A program made the translations under genes and the position numbers. Positions 15,199-21,306 of a stretch of DNA of 33,319 nucleotides are shown piece by piece. Under the pieces are notes generated by a model that saw nothing but the letters and a program-made list of their open reading frames with translations, was not told the origin of the DNA and ran no database searches. Within the stretch, counting starts at the first letter, position 1, and the number at the start of each line of letters is the position of its first letter. The stretch comes from Faecalibacterium sp. GTDB lineage: Bacteria; Bacillota; Clostridia; Oscillospirales; Ruminococcaceae. Location: positions 1 through 33,319 of the forward strand of contig JALCRP010000022.1 of assembly GCA_022652735.1 (NCBI GenBank). The letters run 5' to 3'.

Positions 15199-15202
15199 TG
15201 AA

Positions 15203-15246
15203 AGGCCCCGCCGGGTAGCATTACGCTACAAAGCGGGGTCTTTTTA
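15203..15246. terminator. terminator after the tape-measure gene
   Basis: GGCCCCGC (15204-15211) pairs with GCGGGGTC (15233-15240), with an inner GTAGC/GCTAC stem and a run of five T on the plus strand. It separates the rightward operon from the converging small gene. Confidence 0.85.
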
Positions 15247-15495
15247 CATATTCAATATATCAAAAAATATGTCGATAATGCTTTCGTACTGTTGGCAAAT
15301 AGGTTGCTTCGGCTCACTGGTGATACCTCCGCTACTATCATGCGCAAAGCCGTTATCCGTATAACTGTTTGTAATGATGTCCTCAATATTCAAAAGTTCA
15401 TCATCAGTGTAGTCATGGTCTGGCTTAAATACAATCCCTATTCTTTTTAATAGGTCTAGTTGCTCAATATCAAAATAACGGTTGATATTTTTCAA
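15244..15495 (-). CDS. 83-residue protein co-transcribed with the second XRE regulator
   Basis: I do not recognise this acidic protein (for example YFDIEQLDLLKRIGIVFKPD and DDELLNIEDIITNSYTDNG). A longer frame begins at 15543, inside the upstream XRE gene. I prefer the TTG at 15495 because AGGGGA sits seven bases before it. The stop lies at the edge of the terminator. Its fixed place after a small XRE gene could mark an anti-repressor or toxin-antitoxin partner, but nothing in the sequence proves it. Confidence 0.5.
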   Translation of the reverse strand: MKNINRYFDIEQLDLLKRIGIVFKPDHDYTDDELLNIEDIITNSYTDNGFAHDSSGGITSEPKQPICQQYESIIDIFFDILNM

Positions 15496-15512
15496 AGCAT
15501 TTCCCCTATGAT

Positions 15513-15731
15513 TTATATTTCTTCCCCTGTATCGTCCATGCACAAAACAGCTTTATAAGAGCATCCAAGCGCTGCGGCGATTGACTGCAAGTCTTTTTCT
15601 GTGAAATTGTCCCTGCTCATTTTATTTGAGAGATTTTGCCGCGACTGTCCTGTTATATCGGCAAGTTCTCCGATGGTCATATTGCGACGACCAAGAACGA
15701 TTTTGATTTTTTCACCCATTGATAACGGCAT
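15513..15731 (-). CDS. second XRE-family regulator of the element (72 residues)
   Basis: This is a compact HTH protein: MGEKIKIVLGRRNMTIGELADITGQSRQNLSNKMSRDNFTEKDLQSIAAALG, then KAVLCMDD. It is the Cro/SinR size class, without an effector domain. I start at ATG 15731, nine bases after GTGAGG; a TTG seven codons upstream is in frame but lacks that spacing. It is divergent from the integrase operon, and its promoter shares an 11-bp inverted sequence with the integrase promoter, so it probably represses both. Confidence 0.8.
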   Translation of the reverse strand: MPLSMGEKIKIVLGRRNMTIGELADITGQSRQNLSNKMSRDNFTEKDLQSIAAALGCSYKAVLCMDDTGEEI

Positions 15732-15756
15732 AGTATATGTCCTCACTTTCAATACA

Positions 15757-15786
15757 CATAATACACTAATACATTTATCTCGTCAA
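15757..15786 (-). promoter_or_regulatory. promoter of the second XRE gene
   Basis: On the minus strand a -35 TTGACG (15781-15786) and -10 TATTAT (15758-15763) are 17 bases apart. The -10 lies in AGTGTATTATG, which recurs in inverted orientation at 15847-15857. Confidence 0.75.
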
Positions 15787-15827
15787 TTATATTTGCAAAA
15801 AAGAAATTAAATAGTTTCGCAATAATA

Positions 15828-15857
15828 TTGACAAATGAAACTATAAAGTGTATTATG
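15828..15857 (+). promoter_or_regulatory. promoter of the integrase operon
   Basis: A perfect -35 TTGACA (15828-15833) and -10 TATTAT (15851-15856) are 17 bases apart. The -10 lies in AGTGTATTATG, the inverted copy of the sequence at the divergent promoter, which suggests a shared operator. Confidence 0.8.
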
Positions 15858-15989
15858 CAATCAAGGCAGAACAAATGTCTAAATAAAGAGAGCGCCCCGA
15901 CCACCTACCAAGCGAACCGGGACGCGCAGCCACACGAGCCGCAGCTTCAGTGTAACATAAGGTGCGGCAAAAGAAAAGGAGCGTCTAAA
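15858..15989 (+). other. untranslated leader of the integrase operon
   Basis: About 130 bases lie between the promoter and the first well-supported start. GCGCCCCG and CGGGACGC (around 15892-15922) can form a hairpin with one mismatch. An open frame (ATG 15855) runs through it into the next gene but starts on the -10 box, so I treat it as leader. Confidence 0.45.
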
Positions 15990-16247
15990 ATGACAGAGAG
16001 CCAACGCAAATGTATTAAAATTGATGAAGCTTTTGCCGAATTGGCCGAATGCACAGAACAGCTTCGTGACCTTGCGCAAATGATGAATAGAATGTATTTT
16101 GATACCGTCAAGGCCCCGGACGATTTTTCTCTTGATTATGGAAATATGGCTACACTTGCCAGAGCAATAGAGCATTATGCCGATGATGCTGCCCCGCGCC
16201 TTGAACAGGTGCGAGCATTGGCACTAAATGGGGGGAATGAGGTATGA
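15990..16247 (+). CDS. 85-residue helical protein of the integrase operon
   Basis: I do not recognise this protein. It is almost entirely helical and acidic (KIDEAFAELAECTEQLRDLA, then YGNMATLARAIEHYADDAAPRLEQV), which suggests a small helical bundle. I choose ATG 15990 because AAAGGAG lies at 15975-15981. Its stop overlaps the next start as ATGA, so it is translated with the integrase operon. A role in integrase control is possible but unsupported. Confidence 0.6.
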   Translation: MTESQRKCIKIDEAFAELAECTEQLRDLAQMMNRMYFDTVKAPDDFSLDYGNMATLARAIEHYADDAAPRLEQVRALALNGGNEV

Positions 16248-16525
16248 AATACGAACGAGGCCCACGCTTTGGACTGTCAGAAAATCAGCAAAGTTTTCTG
16301 TATTGGAGCCTTAGAAACTTTGACACGATGCCCCCGCAAGCACAAGCCTTTACACACCAATTATGCGCGGAAATCGGCGGTTCCGATTCGGATGCATTAT
16401 TTCATTGCCTCACCACAAAAACGCCAATACCGATGATTGCAACAGCGCACAATGTATCTTCAAGCCTTTTGACGGGCTATGTGCGAAAGTTTTATCAGGA
16501 ATTTGTTTCGAGGTACACGCTATGA
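16244..16525 (+). CDS. 93-residue protein between the small helical gene and integrase
   Basis: I do not recognise this protein. It reads MKYERGPRFGLSENQQSFLYW at its start, has a middle with CAEIGGSDSDALFHCLT, and ends in a segment that could hold an HTH (IPMIATAHNVSSSLLTGYVRKFYQEF). Both ends overlap the neighbouring genes by four bases (ATGA), so it is the middle gene of a tightly coupled three-gene operon ending in the integrase. Confidence 0.6.
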   Translation: MKYERGPRFGLSENQQSFLYWSLRNFDTMPPQAQAFTHQLCAEIGGSDSDALFHCLTTKTPIPMIATAHNVSSSLLTGYVRKFYQEFVSRYTL

Positions 16526-17697
16526 CAGCAAAGAAGCGCAGCGCCCAAGGGTCTGGCAGTATAAAGCACCGGGCAGACGGCAGATGGGAGGCCCGATACG
16601 TTTTAGGTCATGACCCAGCAACGGGCAAGGCGATACGAAAAAGTGTGTACGGCTCTACACAGCAGGATGTCCGGCGGGTACTTGCCGCCGCCGTCCAAAT
16701 GATTGACACACACACCTATAAAGAGCAGGCCAAAACCACCGTTGGTGCGTGGCTTGATTTTTGGTACAAGACCTATTGCGATGGCATTTTGAAGCGTTAC
16801 ACGCTAATGTCTTACGAAAGCATTATCCGACTGCACCTAAAGCCCGCGCTTGCGGCTATTCGTCTTTGCGACCTTACTACAGACGATATTCAAAAACTGG
16901 TGCAGAAACTTCAAAGGCAAGGAAAAAGCCCTAAAACAGTTAAAAATGTTTGTGGCTGTTTATCTGCCGCGATAGAGCAAGCCAAAGGAGATGGACGGAT
17001 TATGAGTAATCCTTGTGAGTATGTAAAATATCCCAAAGCCGCGCAAAAGGAAGTTCAACCCCTTACTGTGGAACAAATGACCGCCTTACTGAATGCCGCC
17101 GCTGGGGATTCCTACGAGGATGTGTTTTTCATTTGCCTATTTTGCGGCCTCCGCAAAGGTGAGGCTCTTGGCCTTTCTTGGCGGCAAGTGGATTTTGAAA
17201 GCAATCATATCATCGTAGACCAACAGTTGCAACACACCACGCAAAATCTTGGCGGTTACTATATCATGGCCGGAACGAAGAATGGAAAAGCGCGGATGCG
17301 CGATGTGCCGCCATTCATTATGGACAGACTTCATGCGGTAAAGCAGCGCCAATTACTTGACCAACTCAAAGCAGGCCGCGCATGGGCCAACGAATGGGGG
17401 CTTGTCTTCACTGATGCTCTCGGAGGGCATCTACACCACATGACAATGCAAAAGCATTTCAAGCGCGTTGCAACTGCCGCCGGAGTACCGGATGCCCGTG
17501 TACATGATTTACGCCACAGCTTTGCAACACTATCCCTTGCCAATGGTGATGATGTGAAAACCGTACAAGCAAATTTAGGACACGCAACCGCCGCATTTAC
17601 GCTACAACGGTATATTCACACATCCGAGCAAATGAAAAAAGACAGTGCCCAGCGCCTACAGGACTTCTACGAAAAATCAATTGAAAAAAAGGCCTAG
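16522..17697 (+). CDS. int: tyrosine integrase of the element
   Basis: The 391-residue site-specific recombinase has an N-terminal arm-binding domain (SGSIKHRADGRWEARYVLGH, about 11-60), a SAM-like core-binding domain (about 70-165) and the catalytic domain with R211 (GLRKGE), K253 (GTKNGK), H328 and R331 (HDLRHSFAT), H354 (LGHA) and nucleophile Y364 (RYIHTS). All six key residues are present, so the enzyme should be active. I start at ATG 16522, in an ATGA overlap with the preceding gene; an upstream in-frame ATG (16363) lies deep in that gene. It lies next to attR, and TTGACCCC arm sites follow its stop. Confidence 0.96.
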   Translation: MTAKKRSAQGSGSIKHRADGRWEARYVLGHDPATGKAIRKSVYGSTQQDVRRVLAAAVQMIDTHTYKEQAKTTVGAWLDFWYKTYCDGILKRYTLMSYESIIRLHLKPALAAIRLCDLTTDDIQKLVQKLQRQGKSPKTVKNVCGCLSAAIEQAKGDGRIMSNPCEYVKYPKAAQKEVQPLTVEQMTALLNAAAGDSYEDVFFICLFCGLRKGEALGLSWRQVDFESNHIIVDQQLQHTTQNLGGYYIMAGTKNGKARMRDVPPFIMDRLHAVKQRQLLDQLKAGRAWANEWGLVFTDALGGHLHHMTMQKHFKRVATAAGVPDARVHDLRHSFATLSLANGDDVKTVQANLGHATAAFTLQRYIHTSEQMKKDSAQRLQDFYEKSIEKKA

Positions 17698-17707
17698 CCC
17701 CCGGTGC

Positions 17708-17727
17708 TTGACCCCAAATTTGACCCC
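17708..17727 (+). repeat. right integrase arm-type sites (two TTGACCCC repeats)
   Basis: TTGACCCC at 17708-17715 and 17720-17727, again with a 12-base period and in the same orientation as the left pair (7917-7936). Confidence 0.65.
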
Positions 17728-17842
17728 ATAGAGGGCAATGTAAGGCAAGACCAAACAACAACGAAAATGTTTTACCGTTTGAAAATATGACGATATTTCA
17801 ACACAACAAGGCTATACAGCAAATGGCAAAACACTATATTTC

Positions 17843-17869
17843 GGGTTCGAGTCCCTAATTCTCCACCAA
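17843..17869 (+). repeat. attR, right attachment repeat (tRNA-Val 3' fragment)
   Basis: The 27-base copy of the tRNA-Val 3' end has no tRNA body before it. It marks the right end of the element. Confidence 0.93.
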
Positions 17870-17906
17870 GAAAAAAGGCACGTATCAAAAGATACGTGCC
17901 TTTTTT
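17870..17906. terminator. original chromosomal terminator of tRNA-Val
   Basis: AAAAAAGGCACGTATC, loop AAAA, and GATACGTGCCTTTTTT form a perfect bidirectional terminator immediately after attR. It would have followed the intact tRNA before integration and now also serves the converging MFS gene. Confidence 0.88.
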
Positions 17907-18009
17907 CTGCTTATTTTACTTTGTGTTTACCATCCGCTATAGCCGCATGCGGCAGCAAATTTCCTTTGCCAAGCTGCCCGGCCGGCGTCTGCGTGGTATA
18001 TTTGTTGCC

Positions 18010-19194
18010 TTATGCTTTTCTGCCACGGCGCAGCAGCACCAGCCCGGCCAGCAGCGCCGCCGGGAAAATCAGCGCCGCAAGAATGCCCGCTTTCAGGCTG
18101 TCGTCAAAAAAGCCGGATACCGTGCCTACCAAAAGCGGCCCGCTGCCACAGCCGATGTCGCCCGCCAGCGCAAAAAGCGCGAACATGGCCGTGCCGCCGC
18201 CCCGCAGCGAAACGCAGGCTATGCTAAACGTGCCCGGCCACAAAATGCCCACCGAAAGCCCGCACAGCCCGCACCCCAGCAGGCTTACGGCCGGCCACGG
18301 CGCCAGCGCAATTACGAGATAGCTTGCCGCGCAAAGGGCGCCGCTGGCCGCCATAAAGCGGCGCAGATCAATACGGTCGCCATATTTGCCATAAAACATG
18401 CGCGATAAGCCCATCATCAGGGCAAAGAACATCGGCCCCGCCAGATCGCCGATCGTCTTTGTCACGCCAAGGCCCTTTTCGGCCAGCACGGAAGCCCACT
18501 GGCTGACGGCCTGCTCGGATGCCCCGGCGCAAAGCATCAGCAAAGCCAGCAGCCAAAACACCTTTTTCTGTGCCAGCTGCCCGATCGTAAGCCCCCGCTC
18601 GCCTTCGGGTAGGATGGGCGCCAGCGGCACCCGTGTAAAGGCCAAAAAGTTCAAAAGCGGTACAATCGCCCAAAGGCGCGCCAGTATTTTCCAGTTTTCA
18701 ATGCCGAACATGGTAAAGAATAACGTAGAAAGCACCACTACAGCAACATGCCCCCAGCAATAAAAGGAATGCAGCAGGCTCATGGCCTTTTCTTTATTTT
18801 TGGTCGGGCAGGCTTCCATAATCGGGCTAACAAGCACTTCCAGCAGGCCACCGCCCATCGCATAGATTATCACTGCTGCCAGCAGCCCTATAAACGGGTC
18901 GGCCGTCAGGCCGGGCAGGACGGTCAATAAAAGCAGGCCGCCCGTGCTCATCCCGTGTGCCAGCAGCATCGCCGTGCGGTAGCCGATACGGTCGACAAAA
19001 AGCGCGCTGGCCATATCCACCGCCAGTTGTACGCCAAAGTTGACGGTAACAAGCGCCGTGATGCGCGCCAGCGAAATGCCATAGCTCTTTTGGAAAGTTA
19101 AAAACAGTAGCGGTGCAAAATTATTCACAATGGCCTGTACTACACAGCCGGTAAAGCAGGCAGCAATCGTATTTTGATAATTCGGCTTTTTCAT
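18010..19194 (-). CDS. MFS transporter
   Basis: The 394-residue membrane protein has about twelve predicted spans in two halves of six. It includes MFS-like loop patterns such as DRIGYRTAMLLAHG after span 2 (about 68-81) and YGKYGDRIDLRRFMAASG in the second half. The overall style resembles the FucP/sugar or unknown-solute MFS subfamilies, but the substrate cannot be inferred. AAAAGGATG lies upstream of ATG 19194. It is single, and the tRNA terminator lies beyond its end. Confidence 0.85.
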   Translation of the reverse strand: MKKPNYQNTIAACFTGCVVQAIVNNFAPLLFLTFQKSYGISLARITALVTVNFGVQLAVDMASALFVDRIGYRTAMLLAHGMSTGGLLLLTVLPGLTADPFIGLLAAVIIYAMGGGLLEVLVSPIMEACPTKNKEKAMSLLHSFYCWGHVAVVVLSTLFFTMFGIENWKILARLWAIVPLLNFLAFTRVPLAPILPEGERGLTIGQLAQKKVFWLLALLMLCAGASEQAVSQWASVLAEKGLGVTKTIGDLAGPMFFALMMGLSRMFYGKYGDRIDLRRFMAASGALCAASYLVIALAPWPAVSLLGCGLCGLSVGILWPGTFSIACVSLRGGGTAMFALFALAGDIGCGSGPLLVGTVSGFFDDSLKAGILAALIFPAALLAGLVLLRRGRKA

Positions 19195-19313
19195 GCGAAA
19201 AATTCATCCTTTTCCTTTTGGGTTTGCGGCGCAGCCGTGGCCCATTACAGCCAGCATAACACAAATTTGGGTTCGATGCCAAAAAATCTCTTTGATTTTC
19301 GGCATTCCTGAAA

Positions 19314-19343
19314 TTGACTTGCCCGGGCGTACTCCATTACAAT
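19314..19343 (+). promoter_or_regulatory. promoter of the DUF1622 gene
   Basis: A -35 TTGACT (19314-19319) and -10 TACAAT (19338-19343) are 18 bases apart. TTGACTTGCCC and TACAATAGAA also occur at the rnf promoter. The space back to the MFS start (19195-19313) holds no gene. Confidence 0.65.
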
Positions 19344-19379
19344 AGAAACCGAGAATTTAGCCAAAAAAGGAGAAACGCC

Positions 19380-19760
19380 ATGTTTTTGGAATCTTTGAAT
19401 GCCGCCGTGCTGCCTTATGTCATCGCTGCGGCGGAAAGTATGGGCATTTTTGTCGTTGCTTACAGCATCATTCATGCCTTTTGGGAGTATATCGCGGATA
19501 CTTTTTTTCATAAAACCTACGATTTACAGTTTGATTTAGCCGAAGGCCTAGCGATGGCGCTGGAATTCAAGATGGCCGCAGAGATTTTGAAAACCGTTAT
19601 GGTGCGCCAAATGAGCGAGCTGCTTGTTTTGGGCGCGATTATCGTGCTGCGCGCGCTGCTGAGCTTCTTGATTCATTTTGAGCTGAAAGCCAGCCAGCAT
19701 GATACATCTGCGCGCGCTGCCGCGCAGGCGCCCGCCCGCAAAGACACCCCCGACGAATGA
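19380..19760 (+). CDS. DUF1622 family membrane protein
   Basis: The 126-residue protein has a first membrane span at about 9-33, a loop (DLQFDLAEGLAMALEFKMAAEILKTV), a second span (LLVLGAIIVLRALLSFLIHFEL, about 81-102) and a polar Ala/Lys-rich tail. The middle block with AEGLAMALEFKMAAEILKT and the R-ALLSFLIHFELK end match the DUF1622 family, two-span proteins of unknown function. I start at ATG 19380 with AAAAAAGGAG at 19363-19372; an earlier frame start lies on the promoter. Confidence 0.85.
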   Translation: MFLESLNAAVLPYVIAAAESMGIFVVAYSIIHAFWEYIADTFFHKTYDLQFDLAEGLAMALEFKMAAEILKTVMVRQMSELLVLGAIIVLRALLSFLIHFELKASQHDTSARAAAQAPARKDTPDE

Positions 19761-19775
19761 TTTTTTGCGCGTTTC

Positions 19776-19804
19776 TTGCCCTGCCCGGCCTTTCATGCTA
19801 TCAT
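19776..19804 (+). promoter_or_regulatory. promoter-like pair without a clear gene
   Basis: TTGCCC (19776-19781) and TATCAT (19799-19804) are 17 bases apart. About 160 bases downstream is a strong terminator. See the ncRNA candidate. Confidence 0.4.
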
Positions 19805-19810
19805 AGAAGC

Positions 19811-19966
19811 TGCAGAGGACGGTGTAAGAAGCAGGAAAGGGAGAATGGCTGCCCCTCAAGCGCATCCTTCTCGGAATGTGCGCGGCTCGGCCGCGTTTGC
19901 TCTCTGCCGCCGGGCTTCCCGGCGTAAAAAGGCCCTGCCCGGCAAAACCGGGCAGGGCCTTTTGTT
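19811..19966 (+). ncRNA. candidate small RNA
   Basis: The interval between the promoter-like pair and the terminator contains a GCCGGG-CTT-CCCGGC hairpin (19909-19923). No reading frame ends before the terminator: the only start with a ribosome-like site (ATG 19845) reads through it. Evidence is positional only. Confidence 0.3.
19926..19966. terminator. strong bidirectional terminator
   Basis: GGCCCTGCCCGG (19931-19942), loop CAAAA and CCGGGCAGGGCC (19948-19959), with A-rich and T-rich flanks. It lies between the rightward DUF1622 unit and the leftward L,D-transpeptidase. Confidence 0.88.
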
Positions 19967-20024
19967 ATTTTTGAATTTTCCGCATGCCGCTTTATGCAAA
20001 AGTGCATGTGGCGCAAAACGTGCT

Positions 20025-20879
20025 TTAGCCCGCCGCCGTGGCCCAAGGATTTGCCGGGTCGGGGTCGGTGGGGTCCCATCCGCGCAGCGTTTCGTCCGCC
20101 GGGTCGATGTGCACAAAATCCGGCTGGCCCAGCGGGCCGGGGCAGGCCGCGTCGTCGTACAGCACAGTCGGGGTGCCGATAGGGCAGTTATCGTAGATCC
20201 ACTTGGCGTCTGCTACCTGTAGGCGGATACAGCCGAGAGATGCCGCCGTGCCAAGCTTATTGAATTCGTCATATTCCAAATCGGAGACGCTCTGGGTAAA
20301 ATACGGCACCGAATGAAACAAAATGTGCCCTGTGATACGTGTGGCATACTGGCCGTACACGTTGCCTTCCAGCAGGCGCCAGCGATAATTTTCGATCGTG
20401 TGATAGGAGCCGACAGGCGTGGCATCGCCGCTGCTCGAAATCATCGCCTTATAGGGCACCGTGTAATTGCCGGCGTCATCCTTGGTGAAAACCGTCACGC
20501 AGTTGCCCACACGGTTTACGGCCAGCAGATAATCAAAGCTATCCTGCCCCGTAGTATCCCATGTGCAGGTAAAATTGTTTTCCGGCGCAGAAGATGCCGC
20601 CATACTTTGCGCCTCGCTTTGCGAAGCCGGCGCCGAGGATTCGGGCGCCGGAGAAGATGCCGCGCTTTGTGCCGTGCTTTCGGAAGCATCCCCTGCGCTT
20701 GGCCCGCGGGCCAGCAGTTTCGGCGCCAAGAAAATCAGCGCGGCGGCCAGCACAGCCACGATGCCCCACGCCAGCATCCGGCGCGCCCGGCGGCACCGGC
20801 GGCGCTTGTAGTGCACTTGCCGACGGGCCGACGGCGAAGGATTATGATGCGGCTTTTCGCCGTAAGGTTCGTTTTGCAT
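20025..20879 (-). CDS. membrane-anchored L,D-transpeptidase (YkuD domain)
   Basis: The product is 284 residues. A basic cytoplasmic N-terminus (rich in R and K to residue 34) precedes one membrane anchor (about 36-55), a Ser/Ala/Pro/Glu-rich extracellular linker (60-100) and a YkuD domain (about 115-245). The catalytic signature is present as H189 (FHSVPYF) and SLGCIR with C217 and R219; TPVGSYHT is at 154-161. These enzymes make 3-3 cross-links or attach proteins in peptidoglycan. The tail after 245 is Pro/Asp-rich. The ribosome site is GAAGGGAAAC. It appears monocistronic. Confidence 0.9.
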   Translation of the reverse strand: MQNEPYGEKPHHNPSPSARRQVHYKRRRCRRARRMLAWGIVAVLAAALIFLAPKLLARGPSAGDASESTAQSAASSPAPESSAPASQSEAQSMAASSAPENNFTCTWDTTGQDSFDYLLAVNRVGNCVTVFTKDDAGNYTVPYKAMISSSGDATPVGSYHTIENYRWRLLEGNVYGQYATRITGHILFHSVPYFTQSVSDLEYDEFNKLGTAASLGCIRLQVADAKWIYDNCPIGTPTVLYDDAACPGPLGQPDFVHIDPADETLRGWDPTDPDPANPWATAAG

Positions 20880-21045
20880 AGTTGTTTCCCTTCTTCCGCC
20901 CTCGGCGGATACCTTTTTACTATAGCATACTTGCGAAATTTATGCCACCGCCTGCGGCGCTGTGTAAAAAGTTGGCAAAAGTCCACAAACCCACGCACAA
21001 AATTTCCGTAACGTTTGGAAATTCACCGAAAATTAACATTTTATA

Positions 21046-21074
21046 TTGACAGCTTTTTCAAAGCGGCATATACT
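21046..21074 (+). promoter_or_regulatory. promoter of the amt-PII fusion gene
   Basis: A perfect -35 TTGACA (21046-21051) and -10 TATACT (21069-21074) are 17 bases apart. Confidence 0.8.
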
Positions 21075-21090
21075 TTTGCCATCGAAAGGC

Positions 21091-21131
21091 AAAGGCGCCG
21101 AATCTCGTAAGGGGTTCGGCGCCTTTCTTTT
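21091..21131 (+). terminator. leader terminator (attenuator candidate) ahead of amt-PII
   Basis: AAAGGCGCCGAA (21091-21102) and TTCGGCGCCTTT (21115-21126) form a perfect 12-bp stem followed by CTTTTCC. It begins about ten bases after the predicted transcription start, so most transcripts would end here unless antitermination occurs. Confidence 0.65.
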
Positions 21132-21290
21132 CCACAAAAATCCGCGGTGCTGGCAAATCGCCGCGGTTCCCGTCAAGCTGGTGTGAGGCGGGAAAGCGAA
21201 AAACCCGAAAGACATTCCGCGGGCGGCCGCCGGCTCACAATGCTGTGAGCGGTGTGCCGTACCGCGGTTTCTGTTTTTCGGCACATAATT
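21132..21290 (+). promoter_or_regulatory. structured leader of amt-PII
   Basis: This 160-base untranslated stretch contains several possible hairpins: CCGCGG/CCGCGG (about 21142-21165), TCCCGTC/GGCGGGA (about 21167-21193) and TCACA/TGTGA (about 21235-21249). It matches no riboswitch consensus that I can recognise. Confidence 0.4.
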
Positions 21291-21306
21291 AGGAGGGGTT
21301 ATCTGT

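Larger units (their letters stand above)
7833..17869. mobile_element. integrated satellite-like phage element in tRNA-Val (about 10 kb)
   Basis: The element is bounded by a perfect 27-bp direct repeat made of the T-arm to CCA end of tRNA-Val (7833-7859 and 17843-17869). It encodes a tyrosine integrase next to the right end, an excisionase-like protein, a cI-like repressor, replication initiation proteins, a sigma factor, a TerS-like protein, a tail chaperone and a tape-measure protein. Portal, major capsid, protease, large terminase, other tail genes, lysis genes and relaxase are all absent. Gene order (repressor divergent from xis/replication, packaging-like gene downstream, integrase at one end) resembles phage-inducible chromosomal islands. 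All reading frames are intact and many overlap, which argues against advanced decay. Confidence 0.85.

Noticed and set aside
15855..15989. An N-terminal extension of the 85-residue gene starting at ATG 15855
   Set aside because: The start codon overlaps the -10 box of a consensus promoter, and a strong ribosome site lies before ATG 15990.
7833..17869. Integrative conjugative element
   Set aside because: There is no relaxase, coupling protein, or type IV secretion gene; the cargo is phage-type replication and tail proteins.
7833..17869. CRISPR array or insertion sequence inside the element
   Set aside because: No regularly spaced repeats and no transposase or terminal inverted repeats were seen; only short arm-site and att repeats occur.
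19845..20222. A reading frame starting at ATG 19845
   Set aside because: It reads straight through a strong terminator and into the antisense of the L,D-transpeptidase gene.
21075..21126. ANTAR antitermination hairpin pair
   Set aside because: The first hairpin (TTTGCC/GGCAAA) begins before the predicted transcription start, and the loop of the second does not carry the expected bases.
21132..21290. Glutamine riboswitch (glnA RNA) ahead of the ammonium transporter
   Set aside because: I could not find its conserved core bases; only generic GC-rich hairpins are visible.
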